Counted from the first letter of the stretch, positions 12,360 to 25,849 are shown. The stretch: DNA of 64,000 nucleotides from Hymenolepis diminuta (GCA_900708905.1 CAADRB010000013.1:1831003-1895002); one strand, 5' to 3'. Numbers and translations: made by a program. Notes: a model not told the origin generated them from the sequence alone.

Positions 12360-13800
12360 GGGGTTTGACATTCGTGCAGATTTATGTACGGTGACGTGAT
12401 CTTTCCGACTGAGCGATTCCAGTAACTGACATGACGTCGCAAAAATACAAACTAAGTCACCCTTAAAAGATCCTTTATAGGCGAAGATATTTCTTAAAAT
12501 AGGCAATTCAAATAAACATGCTTCACAAGAAGAAAACGAATACACTTTTTTCACCCCATTTTGGAATCTCGTAATTCTCAGATTGTATTTTTTTTTCGTT
12601 GAGAACTTGCGCTTCTGGTCAATTTTTTTCTGTCTAATTAAAACTGCATTGACTATTTTCCGATTGTGTATTTGAGTTATGACGTTGCTTAGATGGCAAA
12701 TAATGTTATCTCTCCTAATATATTTGTTCAGTCTATTTGATCAAATTCTCACATCGAAGATACAATTTCAGAGATTTGTACGAGAATTGCATGGTTTTCA
12801 AAATTAAATTTACCGATTGAAGAGTGCATAGAAAAGAAAGATGTCTACACTGCTTAAGTTACAACTGGTGATTCATTGAAGTGAAGCCATCTGGGTTGGA
12901 TATATTTGTGAGCATTTCGTTCAACTAGAGCATAGCTTCAAACTCGACATGGCAACAAGTACTCCACGTGTTATTCGAAGTAGACCTCTGCTTTTCAGAC
13001 CCATTGGCTTAGATCATAATGCCATCCATGAGTGTTTATATCATTAATGAGAACCACCCAGAACGTGAATAGTAAAACCGTTTAACTGAAGATTGATATA
13101 CGGGAGGAAAATATTTAAGATTTCAAACTCTAGGTGTGTTTATCATTTCCATTGGAACCATATTTGTTAAAATTTCAAGGATATTCTTGCTTTAAACAGA
13201 ATAGTACTTATATTTGAGTGAGCAGTAAGTTTGATTGAGAGGTCGGTCTGATAAACAAAGAGTAGATGGGTGATGCTAGGTAGTAAATAGAGTGGTTTAT
13301 TTACGAATGGAAGGAATTTGTAATGTAACCTGAGATATTGTAGAAAAATGGTTTGTGATGATGATCTCAATTTAAAATAAGTTTTGATGAATAATATATT
13401 TTAAGTGACTAGAAGAGGTACAATCACATCCAATGTCAGTGAAGCAACTAACCTTGTAATACAGATCATATTTTCAAACCGTTAATGCAAACATAATAAT
13501 ATATCTGTTACTTGCTTATAACATCAGAAAGTTTTATTTGGGAAAAAATATTGTTTATTTTATGACAAATTCAAATTGACTTTAAAATTTTAGCAATTGG
13601 ACCAACAAAAACTGGCGTCTAGGTGAATTGAAAACGATTATAAACAATACCCATCCTCTCTTATTGAGTTAGTATCAGATAGTTAGGACCCTACTAATCT
13701 CTCTTGTCCAATCTAGTTAACCGCAAGATTTGTGAATTCTTAAATCACTTCACTATGATTCAAAAGCTTCATTTTCAACATTTCTGTTAATTAATAATTC
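12360..13800. other. AT-rich, no gene recognised
   Basis: Short open frames only, none with domain-like content or splice context. The 12,890-13,060 part is a little richer in G+C but I cannot assign it. Confidence 0.5.
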
Positions 13801-13839
13801 CCTTCCCTCTAATGAATGCACTTTTTTCGATCTCAGAAA

Positions 13840-14990
13840 AAAGTACAACCTCAAGAAGTTTAACCGAATGAAAATGTAAGGCTCTCTGGCCCAAAATTAA
13901 CCAAAATCATCGGGAATTGTTCGAAAAAACAGTGTTTTTGCTCCTTTAGACTCCCAATTTGTGTAGAAAAAGTAAGTACCGTAGCTTCTGCTGCACAATT
14001 TCCGTACTGCTATTCAAGTCACACCGGTAATTTGGCCTTAATTCCCTCTCATGCACAAATGAAAAAGTCCCCAGATGGTAATTAATGTTAAAAGAGCGCT
14101 TTAATTCATTCAGCTCCATAAGGTTCGTAATTGTTTTAATGAACTGATAAAGTTTTGAGCGCATTTTTAGCAGTTCAATTTAACATGCTTTTTAAGAATT
14201 ATGTGCCCACTATTATCAGGTAGTTCAAGTTCTTTATCACAACTATGAAGTCAACGGAAAAAATTACATATTTTATTTCAGAAGAGCCCAAGTCACCCCT
14301 TGATGAGGTGTATCATTTATACATTACTCACAGTGATGCAAAACATTTTATGATTTTTAATTGTGAAAAGCGACTGAAATCAGTTAAGATGATAAATGGA
14401 AGGAGATCAAAAGGGTAAAGTCAATGTATCTACGGGTCTTATTTCATTAGATTTTTGGACTTGGGTTGTGTAATATTCACCGAATGAGTAGTTCATATTT
14501 CAAAATTTGAAAAGTTTAATTCGTCCCCTGAATTGCTGAACAATTTCTTATCTAAAATTTCTAGTGTTTATTGACCGGTTTTATTGCATTCTTCATTGAA
14601 TATCAATATTCGATGGTTGGAAGGATTAGATTCTCCCCTCTCCTGTCTTTTAATTTCTTATATCGAAGAATCTGTAAAAATTTTACTTATAACGAAGCAA
14701 AGACAACTATTCTAAAATAAATATTCAGAAATCATTACATGAGGGATCTAGGACAAATCTCTAATGACTGACTTATGAATAAATGTCAAACAGGATCTTC
14801 ATTTGTAATCTCTTAACTTATGGACAGATTTAGATCACTTTTAGGGAATAATTTCTCCTTAGCCAGACTTTGATGAAACTATGACTTCAAAGGCTTTCCG
14901 CTGTTTCTCTGTGGGTTATACTTACATCTTAACTCTATTAACCATAACTCTCTTCAAATTGAGCAAACACCTCGATTGATATTTCATTTT
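13840..14990 (+). pseudogene. decayed copy of PTCD1 intron (copy 2)
   Basis: Around 13,930-14,010 the sequence follows the intact PTCD1 intron near 4990-5050 (CCCAATTTGTGTAGAAAAA against CCGATTTCTGTAGAAAAAA). Its 3' end leads straight into the exon copy at 14996. The 14,390-14,560 part has further diverged copies at 44.45 and 54.75 kb. Confidence 0.5.
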
Positions 14991-14995
14991 ATTTA

Positions 14996-15337
14996 ACAAA
15001 AACCTCAATTTCTCCACTGAAAGTAAAACGGTTAACCTGCCTCCTCGGCCAGTTCTGGATAGAACTTCAGAGTTGTATACAAAGGCAATCGCTTTATTCA
15101 AAGCCTTATGCAAAGATGTACTGCACACGGACTGCCTGTCAAGAAGTTGATAGCTATTGTCTCTATTGGCTCTATGATGAAATCGAGTTTGGGAACATCA
15201 AAGATAACAAAAGAAGAAGCGAGGAATATCCAGTCAAAAAAAATAAACCTCTATTTTCAGCTGAATGGTTTTTTGCGAGCCAGGAACAGGAACTAGCTAA
15301 TTTCGTGACCTGATTATCAGGGAAATTGTTTCAAAGA
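14996..15337 (+). pseudogene. PTCD1 pseudogene, exon 3-4 remnant (copy 2)
   Basis: Base-level similarity to the intact exon at 6031 is clear: the tract around CCTCAATTTCTCCACTGA, then CAGTTCTGGATAGAACTTCAG, then CACGGACTGCCTGTCAAGAA. It then jumps, with the end of exon 3, its intron and the first part of exon 4 missing, into the end of exon 4 (GAAGCGAGGAATATCC, then TTTCGTGACCTGATTATCAG). The exon ends at 15337 before a retained GTAATT donor, as in the intact gene at 6977. Frameshifts and stops make it non-coding. Because later intron sequence is kept, this is a DNA-level duplicate and not a processed pseudogene. Confidence 0.8.
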
Positions 15338-15339
15338 GT

Positions 15340-18300
15340 AATTTCAGGAATTCCGAAAGTCATACTTAGCATTTTCATGATCTTTCACAAGACTTCTGAG
15401 AGATTTCGCTTGGCCAAACTTGTCTGCGAATTTTCATTTCCATAATCTTTTCTGAAATTCGGTATTTAAAGGCGCTAAAACCCTCAAAATGGTTGAATTA
15501 CCAAGAAACCTTCCCTAGAAAGTCGTATTTTTCGATGAAGAGTTGGGTTGAAGATAGATCAGACTTGCAGTGATCAATCTCATTGAGAGCGCAAAAATCA
15601 GTCTTTCTTTTATCTGATGAGCATTCGGTAGTGCTACAAGAACTGCGCACAAGTTGTTCCTGGAACGATTTTTATGAATTTTTGAGACAGTTCATTCACT
15701 ATGGAACACATTTTGGAAATAAATGACTATCGTTCCCAATCTAAAATCCATCTTGCATTTTGCATTATGCTGACTTGTTTGCCAGTTCAAAAATCTTCGT
15801 TTTACTCAACTTATTTTGAGCCTTTTGCTCCCTCCCAGAACTCTCTGAATACTAACGCAGAAAAAATGGCCAGAAATGCACGTTTATTTGTAAGTTAAAA
15901 CATTATGAAATCAAAATACAACAGCCATTTATGGGATTGAAATTTCCCCAGTTAAATTTATCCATTTACTGCTCACGTAGTTATTTTAAAGCCCTTTAAT
16001 GTCTTCCAACGCTCACAATTTCATTTGTCTGAAATACGCCACTTTATTACTCTTCATTAAATATATTGACGTAACTGAGAAGTTTCAGATACATGAAGAT
16101 GTTTATCCACCGCCAGATCACCTTTTCAAGTGCAATTAAGCTAGAGAAGTTGTAAATTTATTTCTTCTAGCTCCTTAAAATTGTTCAGCATATTAATATT
16201 AGATAGAAGAAAGAATAGTCTGCCGAACAAATTTTTGATCATTTCTCAATTAAAATTAGAAATCCCTGTTTCCGGTAAATAAATTGTTTGATTTACTAGC
16301 TAACATGAACTGGCTGCCTATTGGTTAGTTAAAGGCCGACTTCTCAATTAGATTTTAAAATCAACTGTCAATAACACCGTTAATTCATAGGTGTTTATCA
16401 ACTTCAGTTTTGCCCTATTTCCAGTTTAAAGAGGGACGCTTTGCGCCACACTGCATGTAAGAGCGCGTCTTAGTACTTCGTCTATCGGTGAGCTGTCTGT
16501 TGAACAGTGACGGAGACCTCTAAAGTACAGTCCCTCACTTTTTAATTCATTAAATCGTATTCATTTTCTCTACCTTAGATGGAATTTTTCACTATTCTCT
16601 ATCCAGTGGGCCTCAGTAAAGGCCCCTAACGTCTTCACTAATATTAACACTTTTTCATCATTTCTTATAAGGCTTTAGGAAAGAATAAGAAAATGCAGAT
16701 TTAAATCTAGTAACAATGATCACTGATTCAATTCTAGTGAATTTTGACATGACCCATAGTAGAATCACTTCAATTTCATGTTGTAATATTTTAAAGTATG
16801 TATGGTCGTAGGAATTATTCAGCCCCGTTAAAATCTTTATATGAGAATGCCTCATCTACAGTCGGAGATCTGATTTGAAGTTTTCTGAAAAATTTGACGA
16901 AGATTCAGGAAAAAGGAATTGTATTCCCACAATCTATTCCAATGTTTTCAATCGCTAGAAAAAGTGTTTATTGTGAATTTCATAAGTTTTTAAGATTGAA
17001 TAGCGGCGTCTATCCCATCCTCATAGTTACCGAGAGGCAGGAAAGTCAGTTAATATTGAGAAAACAGTGCATTCGAACAAAATTTTTTATTAAAAATATG
17101 AATTTAACCGGAGGTAAGTAAGTTTGAATATAATATTTACTGAGAAAGAGCATTGCATTCTTCAAATCGAAAGTGTTAACTTTGAAAATTTTTAGGTCAA
17201 GTTAGTGAAAACTTTGGTAAATGTTGCTACTATTTCCAATGTTTTCTTTTCCTTTTGCATTCTGAAATCCCATTTTATCTCATCTGATCGCAAAAGAAGG
17301 CGTACACCTCAATTGAACAAGCTTATAGGATATTGATTAACAGATTGATTGGTCATTGCAAACTTGCGTAATGTTCTCCTATTGGTGGAAGGAAGCTATT
17401 TTACGCAGATTTGACCTGAAGGAAATCAACAGGGTTCATCCGCTATTGTGGAGCAAATGTATTTTTAAAATATTAGGAATTCTAAGCCTCAAACATGAAT
17501 AAGAGAAGTTATTTAAGTTATTGAAGATTAAACCGATTTTTCAATTTTGAACTAGGACACTTTGTCGGTAGCATTAAATTCACCATTATTAATATTTGTA
17601 AAATCATACAATTGTTATTAAACTTATAAAAAATTATATCGAACCTGAGATCAGGATCAAGACAACATCAACTGAATGTCAGTTGAAAAGTAGAGCCCCT
17701 CCATCTGGAATATTCGGGATGCAACATTGATTGGGAAATATTTATAACATGTACGATAAATCAATGCTTATGATGTGCCATTACAAATCTCCTCCTTTTA
17801 TGTTTAAATTTCATAGGCTGAATAAAATTTTAAATATATTTTCTGAATATGGAGTCCTTTGTATTAATTATCTGTTTATTTTCGTAGGTTTAGCCGCCTT
17901 ATTTGGATTCCCGATATCCAAAAAACTTTGCTGTACTGCTGACCTTCTTATATTTTTGAGGTAGCGTATTTGATGTAATCGGCAGAAGTATCAGCTATGT
18001 ATAATTATCATTTGGGGATTCGAGAGGGAAGCCTTTTGATTAAGTCAACAACCACTGGAGACAGCCACGCAAATATCGCTGTAACAATAATCAAAATCAG
18101 ATATCATAAACTTGACGCTTTTCCTATGCTGAAGTGTCTTACTTCAATTTCGCAAACATGTCTGTCTCGCTGACATCTTCGCTTCTCACCGTTTTTGTTC
18201 AAATTTCCTTGAGGTGGTGACTTGTGGCGCAACAATTTCCCTATTAATGATGTGGAAAGTCACATTTCATATCTAGACTCCCTTACTCTTCTCACCGTTT

Positions 18301-18850
18301 TACAATTACCTTAGCTACAGTTGTTTTAAAGTTACTTGGACAGTATCTCCCTATTTCAATACATTTTTCGGCAATTTTATCCAACATCAAACTAAAAAAA
18401 CAAGTCATTTCTAATTGGTTGGAATACCTAAGCGTTCTTCTATTAATAGAGGGAGAGACCAATGTTATTGTCAAAAACAAAGCTTGCATATAATTGCTAA
18501 GAGCTGGTAAAGAGTGGATTCGCAGCGAATTGGATGAGAAACATCGTTAGTGTGTATTCAAAACAGACAACCCCTAACAACGAGAGTACTAAGAAGAAGG
18601 ATTCCATCTGGATATTCAGGAGAATACCGATGGTCTTAAATAAACAAATATAATTGTCTATCCATAATAAAGTAAACTTGCTTCTCACCTATCGAAGGTT
18701 TGCCAAATTTTAGGCCTTGTCTTCACAACAGTTATGTTAGAAATAATACTCATTTCATAGTTCCTCTGTGCACTGCGTAAATATTGAAATGATTTGATAT
18801 TGCTTCGGCAATTTGCCCCATTTCAAGTTTCTTTGTCACTGTTCTTTTTC
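15340..18850 (+). other. expanded intron of PTCD1 copy 2, no gene recognised
   Basis: This corresponds to the 652-base last intron of the intact gene but is 3.5 kb long, so it has probably gained insertions. No transposase or reverse-transcriptase signature is readable in it. The 16,430-16,540 stretch is less AT-rich and may be a repeat I cannot name. Confidence 0.4.
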
Positions 18851-18852
18851 AG

Positions 18853-18966
18853 ACGGTCTAATGATAGTCACCAGCAATCAGAATGGTTGGGTCATAATTC
18901 TTCTCTTCTCTCTCTGCAAACTACAAAGAGTGGGCAGAATCCACCAAATATCGAGCTAATGCTTTA
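18853..18966 (+). pseudogene. PTCD1 pseudogene, last exon (copy 2)
   Basis: A TTTTTCAG acceptor is followed by ACGGTCTAATG, matching the intact TTTTCTAG/ACGGTTCGAG. CTACAAAGAGTGGGCAGAA is nearly identical to the codons for YKEWAEQ, and the end (TCGAGCTAATGCTTTAGGAT) lines up with the intact stop region. An internal gap and shifted frame destroy the coding sense. Confidence 0.8.
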
Positions 18967-19040
18967 GGATTGTGCCTAGATTTTAGAATCCCTGATTTCC
19001 TGCCACGTGAGTCTCCTAGAGAGATTTCCACTTTTACTAG

Positions 19041-19046
19041 AATAAA
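19041..19046 (+). terminator. retained AATAAA of PTCD1 copy 2
   Basis: Sits at the same place relative to the last-exon copy as 7871-7876 does to the intact exon. Confidence 0.45.
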
Positions 19047-19346
19047 GTTAGTTTATTTTACTTCTCTGCGATTGTATGAACCAGTTGAAGGGCACGAATA
19101 TTTTATGCTTGAGGAACTAAAATTTTATTAAGAATTCACTGTACTTTAAAATGATGATGTACCACCCTAGTAGGTGATTTATTGCAGTTAAAGAATTTAA
19201 AATAGGGTATTTTCTAGAGTTTCTAGAGTTTAGCAATCGGTGGAGCTAATCTTGGACAAAATCCTTCATCCACATACCTTCTAAGAGTTAATAGGCAAAA
19301 CCCTTTTACTTCAATGCATTTTTGTTGAATAAAAAAGAAGTCAGAG

Positions 19347-19440
19347 TTAATTAGCTATACTAATCTCCCAAAATCATCACGTAAGCATTCTACTCCAACT
19401 TTCTCGTTAATAAAGATAGCGCTTTGATCTTTCACTGAGC
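19347..19440 (+). repeat. PTCD1-LSM8 intergenic block, copy 2
   Basis: TTAATTAGCTATACTAATC followed by CTTTGATCT about 75 bases later matches 8163-8255 in order and spacing. It lies downstream of the copy-2 last exon just as in the intact locus. Confidence 0.75.
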
Positions 19441-19859
19441 AAAGTTTTGGATTAATTCACTAATCAATTTTAATAGGTCGATAAACTTGACCTCCTTTTG
19501 AAGGTCTCCCACAATTCTCTTGAAATGACATTTTTCGTTTTCTATATATCAATTAGTAGTAATTGACTTATCCGGTAATTTAATTTTCGCGTTTATAACC
19601 AAGGGGTTAATAAAACTGGATACCCCGAGCCAAAGTTATGCCAGCTGAAATCAGTTGATATAAATCACTTTTGGCTGATCAAGTGTTTCTTCCGACAAAC
19701 TGATTTTTGTGTCAATATCTCTCTCTTGAAAGCTTAGGCTTCTTTCTATTTTCCAAATTTGGATTTGCATTTCATTAGATGTTTTTCCGTTTGATCGACG
19801 GCAAGCATTTATTAGAACAAAATATATAATATTCGGTACTGGAATCGGTCAATACGAAT

Positions 19860-21650
19860 TTTTTAACGAATGCCTTTGAGTATTCATCTGAAGCTCTTTT
19901 AATGGAAGACTTTAACGCTAGGCAAGGCCTCGATTCTCATTCGATCCTTCACTCTTTCAGAAGTAACGTTACCGATTCAGAAGAAACACTTGAGAATGGG
20001 ATATAACTTATGAGCTTTCGCCAGCAACATAACTTGAAGATTTTAAGTTTACTCTTTGATAAGAAGATTGAAATGGCATTATCCATCCGGAAAAGGAGCA
20101 ATGATGAATCTTATTCTGTCTCTTTACCCTAAAAAGGTGAAAACTACAGAATGGGTCTAACAGTATCCAATTGCCGCCTGGTAGCAAATAAAAGGAGCTT
20201 CAAAAGAGTGGAATCTTTAGAACCGCTGTCCAAAACTCTGGCAATTAAGTCAAGAAGTTGATTTGATTGGAAAACACATTGATTACTGCCAGACTTCAAT
20301 AAATCAGACACTCGAAAACTCATTTGCAGTTGATCAACATAGCGTTTATACACAGTGTACACAAAGAATGCTTTCAAAACCGGCGGGCTCACCAAATAAA
20401 TTTTTAATACAACGATGAGTCCAACAAGGTTTAAAGGAAGGACATTTACTCTTCAACCTTACTTTCCAATTGATTTTGGAAGAAGTCTATACTGACATCG
20501 ACGATCTCAAACCAAAGTGGAAATAATCGGACACGGAAAAGGTTTGAAACCTTGAGTAAGTTGAGCATACTGATGACCTTTGCATGACGGTTTGTAATTG
20601 TAGTGTTGCAAAAGTGTTGTTAGACCAATTAATGCATGTTCTAGCTAAGCATGATATACAGATAGCTATCTACAGAAATATGCGGATGTATGCCGGAGGA
20701 GATACAGATATAATGTGGTTTCCTATTGGAAAGAGCAGGATTCAAAAAGTAGACTCCTTTTAATATCTAAGGTCTAAAATTAATGCAAATGGGCAGCCAC
20801 TGTAACTGTAATCCGCGACATTTCTAAAGTCTAAAAGCAACTCATAAGATGTCCACAACTATCAACTGATGTAAAAGAAAGACTTAACGAGATCTCCTTA
20901 GGAACAGTTTCTATTAGGCATTCTCCCAATATCGCTAAGTGTGTCTGATAACAAAAGTCTCAAGCTCTTTTTAACATTGCGAGAAGGCTAATCTTCGAAT
21001 TACATTTTCGCTGACCCTTGACATATGATAGTTGAGGTTACCGAATTCCTATGGGAAATCCCACAGTCAAGCTTCATGGAAGAGGGCTTTGTCATTGGGT
21101 TGCTTTAGTAAGTTTTCCCAATCCTCTAGCCCTAATTCTAATGTAGATAGAAAAAAAGCTTACAAAAAATCTTGGTTTAAGCAAATTAATCGAGACGCCA
21201 AGGAGGTTTTTGGTTAAAACAACCAACGGCGTCAATTCCAGTCTTTAATACTGTAAACCCTCATCTTCGAGGAATCTGACCAGAAGCTGTGAAATAAAGA
21301 GCTATCACCTGTGTGCTTGCCGAATAGAGAGAAATGCTCTTGTACTATCGGTAGGATTACCGTTCCTCAAGCGAAATGTTTAACAATAAATTCCAGCGTC
21401 TAGTTTCTGGTTGTATTAAATCTTATTAACGACAATGATGGATAAAACGACACATCACAGAATATTATCCCCAGTACTGATATCGAATTCAGTACGAGCC
21501 TCCACAAAGGCTCGTATGCTCTTCGGACTGAGAAGAGAATAATTAACTATCCTGACTCCCATGGACCAAATCCCCTACTCTTTCTCGAAACTAACTCTTA
21601 TTTCCTCAATCAATCAGGAGTCATAAGTAAAATCGGTTCTGACGTTTGTG
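19860..21650 (+). mobile_element. LINE remnant, RTE/CR1-like (endonuclease and reverse transcriptase pieces)
   Basis: Near 19901 LMEDFNARQG matches the GDFNA motif of the apurinic-type endonuclease of LINEs, followed by an ENG...FRQQHNLKI-like stretch. Around 20570 HTDDLCM stands where reverse transcriptases have the YADD box. Near 20740 comes KVDSF, an in-frame stop, then YL, matching the VDSFKYLGS signature. The frame 21032-21217 ends in a WFKQINRDAKEVFG-type C-terminal segment. Many stops and frameshifts show it is dead. It sits inside the second, decayed PTCD1-LSM8 copy. Whether RTE or CR1/Jockey clade cannot be settled by eye. Confidence 0.7.
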
Positions 21651-24230
21651 TACTTATGTCCACTTTTCATCATCTATTTTGAACATATTTTATTATTACT
21701 CATTAACTTTCATAATTTTGCCGCGTCTCTCTTTTATCTCTCAGTATTAATTTCTTTGACTGGATTATATCCAGCATTCAAAGGTGTTAAGTCTAGATAA
21801 TAACTGTAATTATCTTGGGTGAGCTCCGCTGAGTTAAAAAATAACTGATTTCAAAGTTATAAATTTTAGCTTTTTCCTACTAAAAGTTATATTGAAGTAA
21901 ATTTGGAAGTTATACTACCACCTCTTTTTTAAACGAGCGGAATTTCAGATTTTGGCTTTCTTCTGGCTTCAAACAAATGTGAGCCGGATTGTGAAATAAA
22001 TGACCATGAACCTAAACGAGAATTCAAATCTTTGGTTACAAAAATAATTTTAGTTGACCTTCAAATACCTTCTCAAATAGAAACAAAATTCACATGTATC
22101 TTGAAAGTGCAAATTGGAACACCAGCTCCAGAGGTATCTTTACTTTAAAAAAAAGACGCTTTATCTTCCTTCCTATTTTATAAAGGTCATAGTTAAAGCT
22201 ATGCATCTTAATGTCCCAATAATATTTGTAATACGAACATTAACTGGTCATTTTGTTGATCAAATGGAGCTAATAATTGTAAATTTTAAATTGCCATTTC
22301 CTCAGTAATTTCCAATCGCCGATTTATTGGATGCAGAAGTATTCTTTCACAAAGTCTATGATGGAAGAAATATTTTTGTTTCAGTTACCGGATACTCGCT
22401 AGGAAGCCTGCCATTTTCACCAATCAAATCATCACAAGCTCGCCAGGTCATTGTTTTTGATACTTTGTTTTAGGAAAGGGAGGTATTGCTGTAGATAACC
22501 GACTTTGTTCGCAGCTGCCTCTCAGTCGAATGCATACTTTACAATACATAAGAAGCTATTATGCATAATTTGTCAAGTAGCTGAGGTCACTTACTTGTTC
22601 CGTACATCCAAATGACTCACTTCTGTCGGTTCAGCCGAAGAGTTACTGTTATCCAATGTAGCTACTAAAATACAGGAAGAATAATTTTGCAGTCAATGCA
22701 ATTAAATGCGTTTGAACAATTGCTTCACCAGCCCATTTAGGAATGCACTTTCCACCACTCATCTTGAGCAGAGAAGTGTCTTCTTAAATTCATGACGTCA
22801 GTTTCTCAATAATACAGGCTTGACCCGTGCTGTTGGTCATTCTCTTCTCTGAATGCACACCGCTGGACTATAAACCTATGATCATCTTCGAAAACAACTC
22901 CATAACTAGTGAGCAAAAGATTGCAATACGAGAAAAATGAAATAACTAGGGAAGTAGAGAGGAGAAAGTGAAAACTCTGTAAAGATGATTTGAATGTGAA
23001 GGTGAGAAATGGACGGAATTTATGAATCGTCATTGTCGGTTGAAACAAAGAGAAAAACCAATTATGACTTTTCCAGCTCAAATAAAACGCATCTGCTTGA
23101 AATACTTAAGAAGATAAAAAGATTATTTAAACAAAATAAATAAAATTTAATGAATTTATATGAAGTTTTGGAAAAAAATAAATATCACTTCCCTCTTGGA
23201 AAATCTAAAGTTGAAATTTTTGACACTATCTTTGATTTGGACCTTTAAAATCGCATTTAATTTAATTATCTTAGTAGGTACAAACTTTCTCACTTCTGGA
23301 TATCATAGTTTATCCATAGCATTACTTTTTTTCAACTTTAATAAAAAACTCGATTTCCATTCATCAGAGGTTTTTGAGGTCACTTTCCAATGCTCACTTT
23401 TTTCCAAACTTGCGCTTTTAGTGAAAGTTTTCCCGCCACATCTGAAAGATGAACTAAGGTTTGTTGTTTATTCCTTGTATCTTATTTGGGGCAAATTTTA
23501 ATAGTGATTACCGAATGTTTTTCATTTCACTTATCAATTTAATTAAAAGGTGGCATTAGAGTTGCGAAATTTTGAGATTCCCGTGCAGTTATGGTGAGAC
23601 AATTGTACCCAATCCCCACTCACAAATTTTGAACCATCGAGACAACGAAGACTTGCTTCTCTACTATTCCACGTCTGATCACGCTTTCTAATTTGAAATA
23701 TAAATTATTAATGCATACAAGAGAGGGATTAATAGTAGTATAATAACTGCAAATCAGCCTACACGAGAAACCCATTGAATTTGGAAATACATTTCGTAGA
23801 AATTTTATCTTCGCCTCTCCTCTTGACAAAATGGGTAATTTGAACATTAATTATGGCCTGCCGCCTACATTTTTCTTTCATACACGCAATCTTTGTCTTC
23901 TCGATTGTATTTTCTTCTGTCGGATTATAAATTGTTGCTTGAATTCCCATATCATTTTGATAAATCGAATTGTTTCACTCCTTGTTTCTCTTGCTCTACT
24001 TTCTGATTGTCACAATAACCGTTTCCTCGACCTTCTTATGGTATCAATTTGGCAAACAGGCGCCTTTTCTATTAGGCATTAGAGAATCAGATTTGATTTT
24101 TATATCTTTGCAACTAAATACTTTGTTATAATCATTCAATGCTGATATTTTGAAAATTTTTACTTGATCGCACAGAGATATAGTTCTCTAATTTCGATTA
24201 ATTTAACTTTTAATTTCAATATTGTACTTT
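21650..24230. other. AT-rich, no gene recognised
   Basis: Open frames here (for example 23160-23501 plus, 23831-24082 plus) are F/L/I-rich with no motif and look like AT-rich shadows. A short segment near 22,330-22,450 has a neat open reading but no supported splice context. A partial repeat lies at 22,730-22,860. Confidence 0.4.
22730..22860. repeat. partial copy of the 29.4 kb SINE-like repeat
   Basis: Shares the string CTCATCTTGAG and flanking TAGGAA.GC.TTT sequence with 29370-29420, then weaker similarity further on. The tRNA-like part is not seen here. Confidence 0.4.
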
Positions 24231-24237
24231 ATATTTT

Positions 24238-24367
24238 TTAAATTTTCAGCATCGCCCACTTTGCTCGAAAAATTGATTTCTCCCGGCAATAATCTACAAG
24301 TCTGAAGCAGTGTTTCTTTACCTTTTCTCTGTGCTCCTGATTTTCTACCGTTTTGATGATACCAAAT
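24238..24367 (-). pseudogene. unrecognised exon-like block, minus strand (second of a pair)
   Basis: On the minus strand a CATTTTTAG acceptor precedes 130 bases with an open frame rich in K, R, E and Q (VENQEHREKVKKHC, LVDYCREKSIFRAKW), stopping at 24240. The reading phase does not fit a simple splice from the block at 24924-25154, so either the gene is broken or the join is different. A decayed relative lies at about 34,090-34,210. I do not recognise the protein. Confidence 0.35.
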
Positions 24368-24923
24368 CTAAAAATGAGACAATTTGAAGCACTTTCAAGA
24401 AGTAATGATTGCATATTTTCTACGGTCTTCCGAATTGATATATTTCATTTTTGTATCCTGTCCTATATTTAGGACACAGGCTATATGGTAGTAAATTCCA
24501 TTTTGTATGAAGTGTCTGTACCGATCTTGAATACACTTATTCGATTACCCTCTTGCTTTGTAACTTTAAATACGGTGGAGCTAGAAATTTGACTGGAGGT
24601 TTTGCAATTTGTAGTCTGATACTGTGGACATTGCAATTAGCAGCAGGAGCTTCAGCAGAGTATCTCGGTTTGAGAAAAAGTTTTTAAAATCGAATTTTTA
24701 ATGTGCGTCTCGTGTAATGTCATCTTTGTCGATGATATGCCGAAATTCCGGCAAATTATGAAGAGCAACCTCGAAGAGAGCGGTAAAATTAAAATCGAAT
24801 ATATTTTATTTTGTAAAGTTTAGATATTTAGTCTAAACTTTTATGAAAATGATCTAGACCTTTTCAATAATAATATTTTAATTCGCCTTGATTAAAAATC
24901 ATGTTTAGGCATTTCGTGTTTAC

Positions 24924-25154
24924 CTGAACCGTTTTCAAACGTTTGAATTGGAGAATTTCGATTAGCTGTCTGTACTCGTCTCTTTCAAGAAAACTCAGAT
25001 TTCCCCTGTAAAACCTAATATCGCTTTGGTTATAAGACTGGTAGTGCGGACGTACAGTTTTCATGCTTTCCCACTTCTTTTCCCATTTTTCTCCCACCCC
25101 CTCTCCCTCAATTATTAATCGTCGCTGTTTGATCGATTCTGCTTCACCTTCGAC
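24924..25154 (-). pseudogene. unrecognised exon-like block, minus strand (first of a pair)
   Basis: An open minus-strand frame with a GT donor (CAG/GTAAAC at 24923) runs back to an in-frame TGA at 25155-25157. The translation is charged and coding-like: EAESIKQRRLIIEGEG, then EKWEKKWESMKTVRPHYQ, then FLERDEYRQLIEILQFKRL. It is less AT-rich than its flanks. A diverged copy with the same order is at about 34,436-34,690. It could be a live exon of a minus-strand gene or a younger pseudogene. No family is assigned. Confidence 0.45.
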
Positions 25155-25849
25155 TCAATCTTCTAGATCACTGGCACTGTGTCTGCTGTCGGTCTTTGCT
25201 CTACGCTCCAGCAAGCCCAGTTAGTAAATTGACGGAGAAAAGGGGGTATCAGATGACGAAGGACAATTGATAAAACGATTATATCCTAGACATGATTGAT
25301 ATATAGGCTGGCGAAAATTCATATGCGACTCCAGATAATGTTACACTTTATAACTAAAAAATTATCGATTAAGTCGGGAGTCAGGCCTCTATGAGGAAAG
25401 CTTATAAAAGTTGTCTACCCATTTTTCTTTCCCTGATTGAAACACCGATCTTAAAATTCTTTTGTTTTTCAGCCTAAATAAGCAGGTTGATATCCATTAA
25501 TTTACCAGAGAACTCTTTCATATTTCATGTTTGAAAGTAAAAATATCCGCTATTGGAGTCTACGGAGCGCGTAAAGTATCTGAAACAACTTATATTTTTG
25601 TAATTTAAACGAACCCGACATTAATAATTAATGTGTTTTATATCACAAGACCTCATGGGAGATACCACTAAATCTAATGACATGAAAAGACATCCTGTAG
25701 CTGTAATTGTGTTTATAAAAGCAAACGCGGGAATTTAGAAATTGGAAGATTTCTAAAAGTCGCCAGATCTTTCCTTTGCAAAGTTAGAAAAGAGCTGCTG
25801 AATGAAAACAATGCAGATGAATTGATCACCACGAGCAAGAGAAAACAGC

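Noticed and set aside
22370..22450. TTTCAG followed by TTACCGGATACTCG, considered as an LSM8 last-exon copy in unit 2
   Set aside because: Only about ten bases resemble the exon and the rest does not follow; too weak to call.
23160..23501. 113-codon open frame, one of the longest in the window
   Set aside because: Composition (K, L, F, I) follows AT-rich DNA, there is no motif, and no homologous copy or splice context.
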